This document shows, piece by piece, positions 16,194-24,320 of a DNA stretch of 64,000 bases; position 1 is the stretch's first letter, and every line of letters starts with the position of its first letter. Origin of the DNA: Clostridium sp. (lineage in GTDB: Bacteria > Bacteroidota > Bacteroidia > Bacteroidales > Bacteroidaceae). The translations under genes and the position numbers were made by a program. The stretch is taken from NCBI GenBank assembly GCA_023663705.1, contig JAMPGY010000001.1, positions 231,348 to 295,347 of the forward strand. Direction: 5' to 3'. The notes below the pieces were generated by a model. The model was not told the DNA's origin. It was given only the letters and a program-made list of their open reading frames with translations, and made no database searches.

Positions 16194-16598
16194 TTATTTG
16201 GAATGGCGTGCTTCGTGTCTGTATAGTGCGGTAAGCATCATCAGCAGGCAGGCCAGTTGTGCCCATTCATATTTGTGGAGCTGTAGGTCGGAAAGGCGGA
16301 GGTTGCTGTGGATAAACTCTGTGAGTGCAGCCTTCAATAGGGGCAGTTGAACGATGAATGTGCGGAGGTGGATCTGGAATTGCTGTGTCAGGTCATTCCA
16401 TCCGTTGGTCATCAACCAGATGCAGATGACGAGTGTGAGGCAGCCTATGGTCCACAGACTGTTGAGTTGTGCGATGCCGTATGGGCGTTCCTGTTTGGAC
16501 AGAGTTTGCATGACCCGTTGCGTAAATCCGTTGTCGGGCTTTGTCGGCGTCTGCTCGTTGAGGAATTGTTTCACAAGTAGCTCATCTCTATTTGTCAT
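16194..16598 (-). CDS. DUF5056-like membrane protein, possible anti-sigma factor
   Basis: A 134-residue protein starting [20 protein letters not shown], followed by [16 protein letters not shown] and two membrane helices ([16 protein letters not shown] near 48-63 and [14 protein letters not shown] near 115-128). The N-terminal pattern of acidic helix plus NGFTxRVM resembles DUF5056 proteins, which in Bacteroidetes sit directly behind ECF sigma factors. Its start overlaps the sigma factor gene by 11 bases, which implies translational coupling. I infer that it holds the sigma factor at the membrane; this has not been shown by the sequence itself. Confidence 0.7.
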   Translation of the reverse strand: MTNRDELLVKQFLNEQTPTKPDNGFTQRVMQTLSKQERPYGIAQLNSLWTIGCLTLVICIWLMTNGWNDLTQQFQIHLRTFIVQLPLLKAALTEFIHSNLRLSDLQLHKYEWAQLACLLMMLTALYRHEARHSK

Positions 16599-17130
16599 AT
16601 CCGTTTCTTCTTAGGAAGTCGGCCAGTTTCTGCCGTCCTCTGCTGGTGTGTGATTTGACGGTTCCTTCCGGCCATCCGGTTAATTTTGCGATTTGGCTGA
16701 CGGACAGTCCCTGTTGCAGTCGCAGTGTCACGCATGTGCGTTCGGCGGCAGAAAGGATGGTCATGGCGGTGGCCAAATCCATTTTCAGATTATTCCGGCC
16801 GGCATCGGTTGTCGGCAGGGCTTGTGCAGCTTCCGCCTGTTCGCCGCTATCCGTCTTGCTGTTGCGAAGATAGTCATAAAAAGTATTATATGCAATACGC
16901 AGCAACCATGTTTTAAAGTGTGCTGTTCCCTTAAATGTGGCCAGATGCCGGTAAGCTCGTAGGAAGGTCTCCTGTGCGAGATCATCGGCCAGCATGCCAT
17001 CGCCTCCGGTCAGACTGAGCAGGAAGCGGCGCAGATCAGACTGATGCTGCTCCACCAACCGGCCGAAGGCACGGTCGTTGTGGAGCAGCAAGGTCTGGGT
17101 TATGAGAAACAACGTGTTCAGTTGCGACAT
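16588..17130 (-). CDS. ECF-type RNA polymerase sigma factor
   Basis: A 180-residue sigma-70 family protein of group 4. Region 2 shows ADDLAQETFLRAYRHLATFK and HFKTWLLRIAYNTFYDYLR; region 4 shows the helix-turn-helix QGLSVSQIAKLTGWPEGTVK followed by SHTSRGRQKLADFL. It is preceded 35 bases upstream by the DUF6249-like gene and overlaps the downstream putative anti-sigma gene. The regulon is unknown; a link with thyA-folA transcription is possible because no promoter separates them clearly. Confidence 0.92.
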   Translation of the reverse strand: MSQLNTLFLITQTLLLHNDRAFGRLVEQHQSDLRRFLLSLTGGDGMLADDLAQETFLRAYRHLATFKGTAHFKTWLLRIAYNTFYDYLRNSKTDSGEQAEAAQALPTTDAGRNNLKMDLATAMTILSAAERTCVTLRLQQGLSVSQIAKLTGWPEGTVKSHTSRGRQKLADFLRRNGYDK

Positions 17131-17165
17131 AGGATAGCGATGACAGGGAGTGGGATTGCGGAGAA

Positions 17166-18098
17166 TTAATTTTCTTTATCTTCACTGCTGAAAGAAGGCA
17201 TGTAGTCTTCCGATTTCTCTTTGCGCTTGGTGACTTCCGGTTGTTTTTCGGCTGACGGAGCCTCCTGCTCGTCTGTTCCCGGGGCAGTTGCTTGTGCGTT
17301 GGTGTTCGGTGCCTCCGGCGTATTCGACATCACATTTATTGCTCTGTATTTCAGGTTAGGCAGCAGGGCTATCAGAATCTTACCGAGGCCGATGAAGAAG
17401 AGCACGATGGCGACCCAGATGAAAAAACTTGCGCCATGAATAAAGAGTGTGGCGATGAGTATACCCAGTCCGATCATAGAGTATTTGATGCCGGAGATAA
17501 TGGTGGTCTCATCAAATAGCAGACCTTGAAATTTGCATATATTGTTTTCACATGCAATGGGTGTGACGTTTTGTGGAATGACACGGTTCGGATTGTCGGA
17601 GGGGGCATTAGCGTTGGAAATGATCACCTTCTTACTGTAACGGCGTGTAAGATAAATAATCAGCAAAATCAATAAAATCGGGAGGGCAATAAACCCACCA
17701 ATCAATAAAAGAACTTTTCCTAGTATCTTAAATGCATGGTTAAAAAGGTGTTCGATAATTGCATTTGAGGACAGACTGTTGGCGTTGCCTTGAAGAGGGA
17801 TAACTGTTTGTGCCTCATCTTCTTCATTAATAGTATCATTGGGGAAGGACGCAGTGTAGGAGAAGGCGATGATGCTGTCGTTGGCTTTGGGGATTACGCT
17901 GTCTGTCTGTACGTGGCGTTTGCTGCTGCTCTTTTTCTTATTCTTCGGCAGACTGGTGGTGAGGGTTACGGTGGAATTCTTACCGTTGTTGGTTACTACG
18001 GTAGAGACCTTTGTGCTGTCTGTAGCCTCGGTGGCTGTGGCCGTTCCGGTGGCCAGTGTGACGGCCAGTGCGGCGGCGATTACATGAAATACTTTCAT
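17166..18098 (-). CDS. DUF6249-like membrane protein with signal peptide
   Basis: A 310-residue protein with a signal peptide (MKVFHVIAAALAVTLATGTA), a Ser/Thr/Lys-rich periplasmic stretch (residues 30-115), and three membrane helices: about 125-148 (VLLLIGGFIALPILLILLII), 205-222 (YSMIGLGILIATLFIHGA) and 224-246 (FIWVAIVLFFIGLGKILIAL). The C-terminus is acidic and Pro/Glu-rich. DUF6249 proteins are known next to ECF sigma factors in Bacteroidetes. It lies 35 bases ahead of the sigma factor gene and may be its sensor or first target. No promoter box was found upstream. Confidence 0.65.
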   Translation of the reverse strand: MKVFHVIAAALAVTLATGTATATEATDSTKVSTVVTNNGKNSTVTLTTSLPKNKKKSSSKRHVQTDSVIPKANDSIIAFSYTASFPNDTINEEDEAQTVIPLQGNANSLSSNAIIEHLFNHAFKILGKVLLLIGGFIALPILLILLIIYLTRRYSKKVIISNANAPSDNPNRVIPQNVTPIACENNICKFQGLLFDETTIISGIKYSMIGLGILIATLFIHGASFFIWVAIVLFFIGLGKILIALLPNLKYRAINVMSNTPEAPNTNAQATAPGTDEQEAPSAEKQPEVTKRKEKSEDYMPSFSSEDKEN

Positions 18099-18212
18099 TC
18101 TCTTAAATCTTTTAGTGTTCTACGATGATGTTTCTTTGTGGATTGGACGTTAAAAAACGGTGCTCGGTTGCAAAGGGAAGCATTTTTTTGCAAAATCTCG
18201 TTATAAAAGTCG

Positions 18213-18220
18213 TATTTTTG
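18213..18220 (+). promoter_or_regulatory. -7 promoter box (TATTTTTG) of rsmF
   Basis: TATTTTTG lies 20 bases before the ATG at 18241. An in-frame ATG at 18226 would fall on the transcription start itself, so 18241 is the better start. Confidence 0.6.
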
Positions 18221-18240
18221 TTACCATGAATGAGCAAAGC

Positions 18241-19782
18241 ATGAATCTACCTGAGGAGTTTACGACGTCTACCCGTGCGCTGCTGGGTGAGCCTCTTTTT
18301 CAAATTTTGGAGGAAGCGTTGGGCGAGGAAGCGCCCGTGAGTGTCCGTCTCAACGGGAGGAAGTGCCGTTTGGCCGGACTGTCCGATGAGCCGTCCGTGC
18401 TGGCGGATGCTGACGGTGTGGTGCCTTGGTGCGCGTCGGCGGTCTATCTGTCGAAGCGTCCGGCTTTCACATTCGACCCCTTCTTTCATGCGGGACTCTA
18501 CTACGTACAGGAGGCCGGTTCCATGTTTCTCGAACAGGCGTTGCGGCGCTACGTCACCTCGCCAGTCCTAGCGCTTGACCTGTGTGCGGCACCGGGTGGC
18601 AAGTCCACCCATGCGCGCAGCTTGTTGCCCGAGGGAAGTCTGCTGGTAAGCAACGAGCCGATACGAGGGCGGGCACAGGTGTTGGCCGAGAACATAATCA
18701 AGTGGGGACATCCCGACTGCATCGTGACGCAGAACTATCCGCAGGACTTCACTCCTCTGCGCTCGCTCTTCGACCTCATCATAGTCGATGCACCTTGCTC
18801 CGGTGAGGGCATGTTCCGCAAGGATGCGGGTGCGGTGGAGGAGTGGAGCCCAGTCAATGTGGAACTGTGCCGCATGCGTCAGCGCGAGATACTGGAGGCG
18901 GTGTGGCCTGCGCTGCGTCCGGGGGGTATTATTATATATAGTACGTGTACCTATAATATAAAGGAGAACGAGGAGAATGTGGCTTGGGCGGCAACTGAGC
19001 TGGGTGCCACGGTGCTTCCGATAGACGTTCCGGAGGAGTGGGGCGTGACGGGTAATCTGATGTCCGACTCTCCGGTGGAAGAGCGTGCGGCCTGTTCCGT
19101 CTACCGTTTCCTGCCCGGACGTACGCGTGGCGAGGGATTCTTTTTGGCCGTGCTGCGCAAGAATGATGAGAGCATCGGTGGGGATGCAGACGGCAGTCGT
19201 GGTACAGACGATGGAGAAACCTGCATGGCGGAAGGATGCGTGTCCGGCGAAAACCGTGGGGGCGGAAGCGGCCGTGGCGGCAAGAACTCACGTGGAGGCA
19301 AGGCTGGCCGTGGTGGTAAAGTAGCCTCGCCGGCTTGGCCGCGTGAATGTCTGGCGTGGGTGAACGATGTAGACCGTTACGAGTTTCTGGCAGAGGCGGG
19401 CGGACGCCTGACGGCCGTGCCGAAGGAGTATGCCGCCGTCTATCGCCGTCTGCGCGAACGCCTCACTGTGCTCCACGCCTTTGTGCCCGTGGCCGAGCTG
19501 AAAGGGCGCGACTGGATGCCCGCCCATGCCCTGTCGATGAGTATCGTGCGAGCCGAAGGGGCTTTTCCTGCGGTGGAAATCACGTGGGAACAGGCTGTGG
19601 CCTATCTGCGGCGTGAGGCAATCGTGCTGCGGGCCGATGCGCCTCGTGGCTGCGTGCTGCTCACTCACCGCGGCGTGCTCCTTGGGTTTGTTAAGAACCT
19701 GGGTAGCCGCGCCAACAATCTCTATCCCGCCGAGTGGCGCATACGCAGTGGGTATGTGAGCGAGGTACACTTGATAGAGTGA
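18241..19782 (+). CDS. rsmF: RsmF-like rRNA (cytosine-C5) methyltransferase with an RGG-rich linker
   Basis: A 513-residue SAM-dependent RNA m5C methyltransferase. The catalytic core carries LDLCAAPGGKSTH (SAM binding), VDAPCSGEGMFR (catalytic Cys) and IIYSTCTYNIKENEENV (second Cys). The C-terminal part resembles the RsmF C-terminal domain and ends with NLYPAEWRIRSGY. In between, around residues 310-365, is a low-complexity insert rich in Gly, Arg and Lys (NRGGGSGRGGKNSRGGK and more). Such RGG repeats bind RNA and are unusual in bacterial methyltransferases of this family. Start discussed under the promoter; 18226 remains possible. Confidence 0.85.
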   Translation: MNLPEEFTTSTRALLGEPLFQILEEALGEEAPVSVRLNGRKCRLAGLSDEPSVLADADGVVPWCASAVYLSKRPAFTFDPFFHAGLYYVQEAGSMFLEQALRRYVTSPVLALDLCAAPGGKSTHARSLLPEGSLLVSNEPIRGRAQVLAENIIKWGHPDCIVTQNYPQDFTPLRSLFDLIIVDAPCSGEGMFRKDAGAVEEWSPVNVELCRMRQREILEAVWPALRPGGIIIYSTCTYNIKENEENVAWAATELGATVLPIDVPEEWGVTGNLMSDSPVEERAACSVYRFLPGRTRGEGFFLAVLRKNDESIGGDADGSRGTDDGETCMAEGCVSGENRGGGSGRGGKNSRGGKAGRGGKVASPAWPRECLAWVNDVDRYEFLAEAGGRLTAVPKEYAAVYRRLRERLTVLHAFVPVAELKGRDWMPAHALSMSIVRAEGAFPAVEITWEQAVAYLRREAIVLRADAPRGCVLLTHRGVLLGFVKNLGSRANNLYPAEWRIRSGYVSEVHLIE

Positions 19783-20204
19783 TTCCCACAAACCTATCCG
19801 ACGGTAGAGGAGCAACAGAGCATCCGGATTACTTCTGCTGAAAGTAAAGTCTTACTTTAACGAAAGTAAGGGAATAATACCTGTAGAAGTAAGACTGCTC
19901 ACAAGGAATCCGCGTCTGCCGTTCCACGCAGAGTCGTGGATGCTTTGACGGTGACGTATCCTCCAATCCTATTCCATGCATTGAACGACCGGAGAAGTAT
20001 GAATCCGGAAATCATAGACTGTTTGGGAGATTCTGCAGATGGCCTTGCGTGCTTACAAAGCAATAGGATGGATTGTGGATAAGTAACTTGGTGGACGGTC
20101 AATGACGGGTGGCAGAGAGGGTGTTGACAAAAAAGTGGTTGGGAAACTTGCGTATTCTCGTTGAAAGTCATAGCTTTGTCCACCGAATACAAACTTAATA
20201 AAAC
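19783..20204. other. 422-base gap with competing hairpins and a promoter
   Basis: CTTACTTT (19851-19858) and AAAGTAAG (19863-19870) form a perfect 8-bp stem with an AACG loop. The overlapping GTCTTACTT (19849-19857) can instead pair with AAGTAAGAC (19887-19895), so the two stems exclude each other. Neither is followed by a T run. The rest, 19900-20170, shows nothing recognisable. A -7 box TAGCTTTG lies at 20171-20178, 26 bases before the next gene. Confidence 0.5.
20171..20178 (+). promoter_or_regulatory. -7 promoter box (TAGCTTTG) of the BNR_4 gene
   Basis: TAGCTTTG fits TAnnTTTG, ending 26 bases before the ATG at 20205. Confidence 0.6.
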
Positions 20205-23200
20205 ATGAAAAACAGATTCCTATCGCTTTTAGCGCTGCTCGTGTCGTGTGTTTGCGGCATGCGGGCGGCAGATGTGTACGACGGATACACCATCAGCAAC
20301 GAGGGCGCCTGGTGCTGGTTTGCCGACCCCCGCGCGCTCCACTACGAGAATGAGGCGGGTACCATCAACGCCTCCTATTTGGGCTATATCGACGTGCACG
20401 GCAACATCAAGGCCATGCAGTACGACTTCCTCAGCGGGCGAAGCCACGAGGTGCTCATACGCTCCTACTTCCAGCCCGACGACCACAACAATCCTACTTT
20501 TCTGGTGCTGCCCGACGAACGCATCATGATATTCTACTCGCGCCACACAGACGAAGCCTGCTTCTTCTACCGCGTGTCGCGCCAGCCGGGCGACATCACT
20601 ACGCTGGGTGAGGAAAAGGTGATACGCACGGCCAACAACACCACCTATCCTTCGCCCTTTATCCTGAGCGACGATCCGCAACATTTCTACCTCTGCTGGC
20701 GTGGTGTCAATTGGCATCCTACTATCGGACGCTACACGTTACCCGATGCCGATGACAATGTGGCGACAGCCTGGGGACCGTATCAGATCGTGCAGTCGAC
20801 CGGTGCGCGGCCGTATGCCAAGTACTATAGCAACGGCAAGGATAAGATATACATGACCTACACCACCGGACATCCCGATAATGAGCTGCCCAACTGGGTG
20901 TACTTCAATGCTGTCAACCTCAATGCCACGACGGCTTCAGACGGTAATGTGAACGTGACGCCCACGCTGGAGGACATACGCGGCACGCGCCTGTCCAACA
21001 TCGCATCGGGCCCCTTCAAGGTGTACAAGACCAGCGACTACAAGAACCAGTATCCCTATACGGTGGTGGACGCTCCGGCCGACTATCGCGACTGGGTGTG
21101 GCAGACGGCGCTCGACGCCCAGGGACGCCCCGTGATAGCCATGGTGCGCATCAACGGCGGTAAGTCGCAGCACGAATACTTCTATGCCAAATGGACGGGT
21201 AGTGCTTGGCGGCTCACCGATCTGGCCGATGGTGGAGGCCGCTTCCATTCGTCCAACACCGAATACTGCTACAGTGGCGGTGAGGCACTCGATCCCGAGA
21301 ATCCCAATGTGATTTACTTGTCTATCCCCACTGCCGGCGAGAGCGGTCAGAAGGTGTACGAGATATGGAAATACACGCTCGACGACGATGGCCGTGTGAC
21401 GGAGAAGACTCCTGTGACGCGCAACTCCGCATCGAACAACGTACGTCCTTATGTCTTGCCCAGTTCGTCGCGCTCCCCCCTGCGTTTGGGTTGGATGAAT
21501 GGCGACTACTACTACTGGATGGTGAAGAAAGACTACCCTCAGGGCTATCCCACGGCCTTGCACTGTGACTACGAATGGCAGGAGGCGCTGCGCCCTGTGG
21601 CCGACGCACCCGCTGTGAGTCTCGACTATGCCTGGCGCCCGATGACGGCTGCTGACAGCGAGACGCCGCAATTGCCCGCATCCGAAGTCTTCACGTTGAG
21701 TGTGGACCTGGCGTTGAGTCCGGCAGTCTACCACGGTACGCTTCTCACCACAGATGCCTTTGCTGTGGGTGTGGGCGAGACCGATGCGCTGCCCTACATA
21801 ATAATAGGTGGAGAACGCTACACGAGCACCAACCAACTCTACACCTCGGACAATTGGGCCACCAACTCCAGTGGTACTAACGGCGACCGCTGGCCCACAC
21901 CGCTGCCCACGCTCAACCTGACGCTGGCCTACGATGGAGCCCGTCTGGCCGTATACCGTAACGGGCTGCTCGACCAACTCATCCCCGCTGTCGGACTCAC
22001 GGCCTCGGGGCTGCGGCTGGGTGGATATGAAGGTGCGCTGGGTGGCATGGTCTACTATACAGAGTGCCTCACCCAGGCCGAACTGAAACACTCGTTGAGT
22101 ATCCGGGCGCTGGATGCCCTGTATGTGCCCTCCCGGGTGGTGACCGATTTGGTGCTGCCCACGCGCATGGGTGGAGAGGCTGTGGCTTGGACTTCTTCCG
22201 CGCCCGAACTGATTGCCTCCGATGGCACCTTCTGTGCACCCGAAGCGGAAACCGCCGTGCGGCTTACTGCCACCACGGCCAGCGCTACGCGCACGTTTGA
22301 CGTTGTGGCCTGCTCCCGCGACATTGCGGCCAATCTGCTGGCCCATTATGCATTCGAGGCCGACGATGTGACGGTGGAGGCCGACGGACGCACCATTGTA
22401 GCCGATCTGAGCGGATGCGGACGCCACCTGACGCTGTGCGGTTCGGCCCGCGCCGATGGAGTGCTCGACCTGACGGCCAACCGCCCCGCAGCGTTCGACT
22501 CCAACGGCTACGCCATCGTGCCTGCTGGCCTGCTCGACAGTCTGCGCAGCTACACCGTGATGTTTCAGGCCACATCCGCCTCGCTCTCCTCTGCCCCCCG
22601 CTTCTACGACTTCGGTTTCTCGTCAGGTAACAGTCTCTTCGGCCGCGCTAACACGCTGGCCGCAGGCATCAAGTTGGGCGGTGGCACCACCACAATGGTC
22701 AGTGCCGCTACGCAGTTGCAGGCAGGCATCACTTACCGCTTGGCCGTAACCTACGACGCCCGCACACGCCGCACCACCCTCTATGTGGACGGCATCCCCG
22801 TGGGCAGTGGCACCGACAATGTGAACGAGGCGTGGCAGATAGCCGCTGCCGGAGCCGACGTGCGCAACTACGTGGGGCGCACCCAGTGGTGGGACACCTC
22901 CTATGCCGCCGATAATGTGGACTATGTCGGCACGATGGATGAACTGCGCATCTACAACACAGCGCTCAGCCTCGGGGAGATAGCCGCCTTGCAGGGTATC
23001 CACATCGACGACGAGTCGCTTAATATCGACTGCACCGCCGCCCTTGTCAACCCTGACTTTGAGCGTACCTTCAGTGTGCTTCCCGCATCGGGCGTGACCG
23101 ACGACCGTGCTATCTACGTGCCCGAAGGTTGGACGGTGGATTACACCGGACGCGACCGTAATGACCTGACGGCACTCAACGCTTCGTGTCTCTACTACGA

Positions 23201-23939
23201 CCTCTTTGCCTCCGTGGCTAAGCCCGTCGAACTGGGTACGGCCAGTTACCTCGTGCGCCAGAAATGGGGCAACTCATCCATCGGTTTGCGTCAGGAGTGC
23301 GACACTCTGCAGGCCGCCTACTATGCCCTGCAGGCCTCGCTTTGGCAGAGTGGACTGGGCGGGCAGGCCACCATTTGGGCGCAGATGGCCGATGAGGCTC
23401 CTCAGTCCGCCACGGCCCCCTCGGCCACCGGAGCGTGGGAGCGTGCCACAGTGATGGTGCCCTGCGATGGACTGCAGACGCTCACCTTCGGATTTACAGC
23501 CCTCCACACATCGGACGGCAGCGAGAAACTGCTGGGCGTGGACAATTTTGCATTACTCGACGTGACTGCTAATCGTCAGGCTGACGAGTTGGTCAGTTTG
23601 CTTTCTCGCATGACACTGGCTGCCGAGAGCCTGATGGCCGATGAAACGTTGCCCGAGACATATCGCACGGAGTTGGCCGAGGCCTCCCGCGAGGCCACAG
23701 CCGTCAACGGTGGAGACGACCGCGACACGGTGTATACCATTTATTGCCGTCTGCGCGATGCCATTCGTGCCGCCCGTAACCCGTTGTCCACAGGTATTGG
23801 CCGCGTGTACAACGGGGCGGAAGTCGCGCAAGGAAGTGCTGTCATCTATTCGCTCGATGGTCGCCGTCTGGCGGCCTCGCCGGAACAGTTACCCCGTGGT
23901 GTATACTTGGTGGACGGCCACAAGAAGGTGGTGAAGTGA
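20205..23939 (+). CDS. Multidomain secreted BNR_4 beta-propeller protein with T9SS tail
   Basis: A 1244-residue exoprotein. After the signal peptide, residues about 25-455 form a BNR_4 seven-bladed propeller (opening GAWCWFADPRALHYENEAG, then AMQYDFLSGRSHEV and DDHNNPTFLVLPDERIMIFY). This fold is shared by GH145 rhamnosidases and PL24, PL25 and PL27 uronate lyases. Then come a LamG-like sandwich (490-630), an atrophied Ig-like repeat (640-705, VAWTSSAPELIASDGTF), a second LamG domain (705-940, ending MDELRIYNTALSLGEIAAL), a CBM-like sandwich (945-1122), a helical FIVAR-like piece (1123-1193) and a T9SS sorting tail (SLDGRRLAAS, PRGVYLVDG, KKVVK). Substrate unknown; the propeller points to acidic or rhamnose-containing plant or algal polysaccharide. 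Confidence 0.82.
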   Translation: MKNRFLSLLALLVSCVCGMRAADVYDGYTISNEGAWCWFADPRALHYENEAGTINASYLGYIDVHGNIKAMQYDFLSGRSHEVLIRSYFQPDDHNNPTFLVLPDERIMIFYSRHTDEACFFYRVSRQPGDITTLGEEKVIRTANNTTYPSPFILSDDPQHFYLCWRGVNWHPTIGRYTLPDADDNVATAWGPYQIVQSTGARPYAKYYSNGKDKIYMTYTTGHPDNELPNWVYFNAVNLNATTASDGNVNVTPTLEDIRGTRLSNIASGPFKVYKTSDYKNQYPYTVVDAPADYRDWVWQTALDAQGRPVIAMVRINGGKSQHEYFYAKWTGSAWRLTDLADGGGRFHSSNTEYCYSGGEALDPENPNVIYLSIPTAGESGQKVYEIWKYTLDDDGRVTEKTPVTRNSASNNVRPYVLPSSSRSPLRLGWMNGDYYYWMVKKDYPQGYPTALHCDYEWQEALRPVADAPAVSLDYAWRPMTAADSETPQLPASEVFTLSVDLALSPAVYHGTLLTTDAFAVGVGETDALPYIIIGGERYTSTNQLYTSDNWATNSSGTNGDRWPTPLPTLNLTLAYDGARLAVYRNGLLDQLIPAVGLTASGLRLGGYEGALGGMVYYTECLTQAELKHSLSIRALDALYVPSRVVTDLVLPTRMGGEAVAWTSSAPELIASDGTFCAPEAETAVRLTATTASATRTFDVVACSRDIAANLLAHYAFEADDVTVEADGRTIVADLSGCGRHLTLCGSARADGVLDLTANRPAAFDSNGYAIVPAGLLDSLRSYTVMFQATSASLSSAPRFYDFGFSSGNSLFGRANTLAAGIKLGGGTTTMVSAATQLQAGITYRLAVTYDARTRRTTLYVDGIPVGSGTDNVNEAWQIAAAGADVRNYVGRTQWWDTSYAADNVDYVGTMDELRIYNTALSLGEIAALQGIHIDDESLNIDCTAALVNPDFERTFSVLPASGVTDDRAIYVPEGWTVDYTGRDRNDLTALNASCLYYDLFASVAKPVELGTASYLVRQKWGNSSIGLRQECDTLQAAYYALQASLWQSGLGGQATIWAQMADEAPQSATAPSATGAWERATVMVPCDGLQTLTFGFTALHTSDGSEKLLGVDNFALLDVTANRQADELVSLLSRMTLAAESLMADETLPETYRTELAEASREATAVNGGDDRDTVYTIYCRLRDAIRAARNPLSTGIGRVYNGAEVAQGSAVIYSLDGRRLAASPEQLPRGVYLVDGHKKVVK

Positions 23940-23995
23940 GTCTGTGGTCCGCTTGAGGGCGTACGTGATATAGCATTTCCAGTGCAGGGCGCGGG

Positions 23996-24033
23996 AGAGA
24001 GGGCGGCATATTGACGTGCTGTCCTCTCTTTTT
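23996..24033 (+). terminator. Rho-independent terminator of the BNR_4 gene
   Basis: AGAGAGGGCGGCA (23996-24008) pairs with TGCTGTCCTCTCT (24017-24029), two G-U pairs, followed by TTTTC. The rest of the 381-base gap (23940-24320) holds a promoter at 24239-24246 and nothing else that I can see. Confidence 0.8.
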
Positions 24034-24238
24034 CGTACATGACCATGTGGCCGTGCGGATGATGGGAGTTTGTTGCCGGATTTTATGGGATTACGCGCCG
24101 GCCAATGCCATAGAATAACGTTGTGAAAGGGTAATTGTCGCGCTTATTGCTCCCGCATGGTGCACTAACAGGCTGCTGTGGCACTTCTACGGGTGTGATT
24201 TCCCGGTTGATTGTACGGTGTAATCGAAAAAGAAACGT

Positions 24239-24246
24239 TATATTTG
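24239..24246 (+). promoter_or_regulatory. -7 promoter box (TATATTTG) of the clan GH-D gene
   Basis: TATATTTG lies 74 bases before the ATG at 24321. An open frame continues upstream to 24135, before this box, so that part is unlikely to be translated. Confidence 0.6.
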
Positions 24247-24320
24247 TAGGCGGTCTGGGTTGCACCGGCTGGAAATGCTCTGAAAAACTATTTTATAACA
24301 TACAACTCTTAATTAACCCT

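Noticed and set aside
19899..20192. A 97-codon minus-strand frame in the gap before the BNR_4 gene
   Set aside because: No signal, no family, and it crosses the plus-strand promoter at 20171-20178.
20937..22427. A 496-codon open frame on the minus strand opposite the BNR_4 gene
   Set aside because: Antisense shadow with His/Arg/Gln-rich composition and no domain; the plus-strand protein is continuous and well structured.
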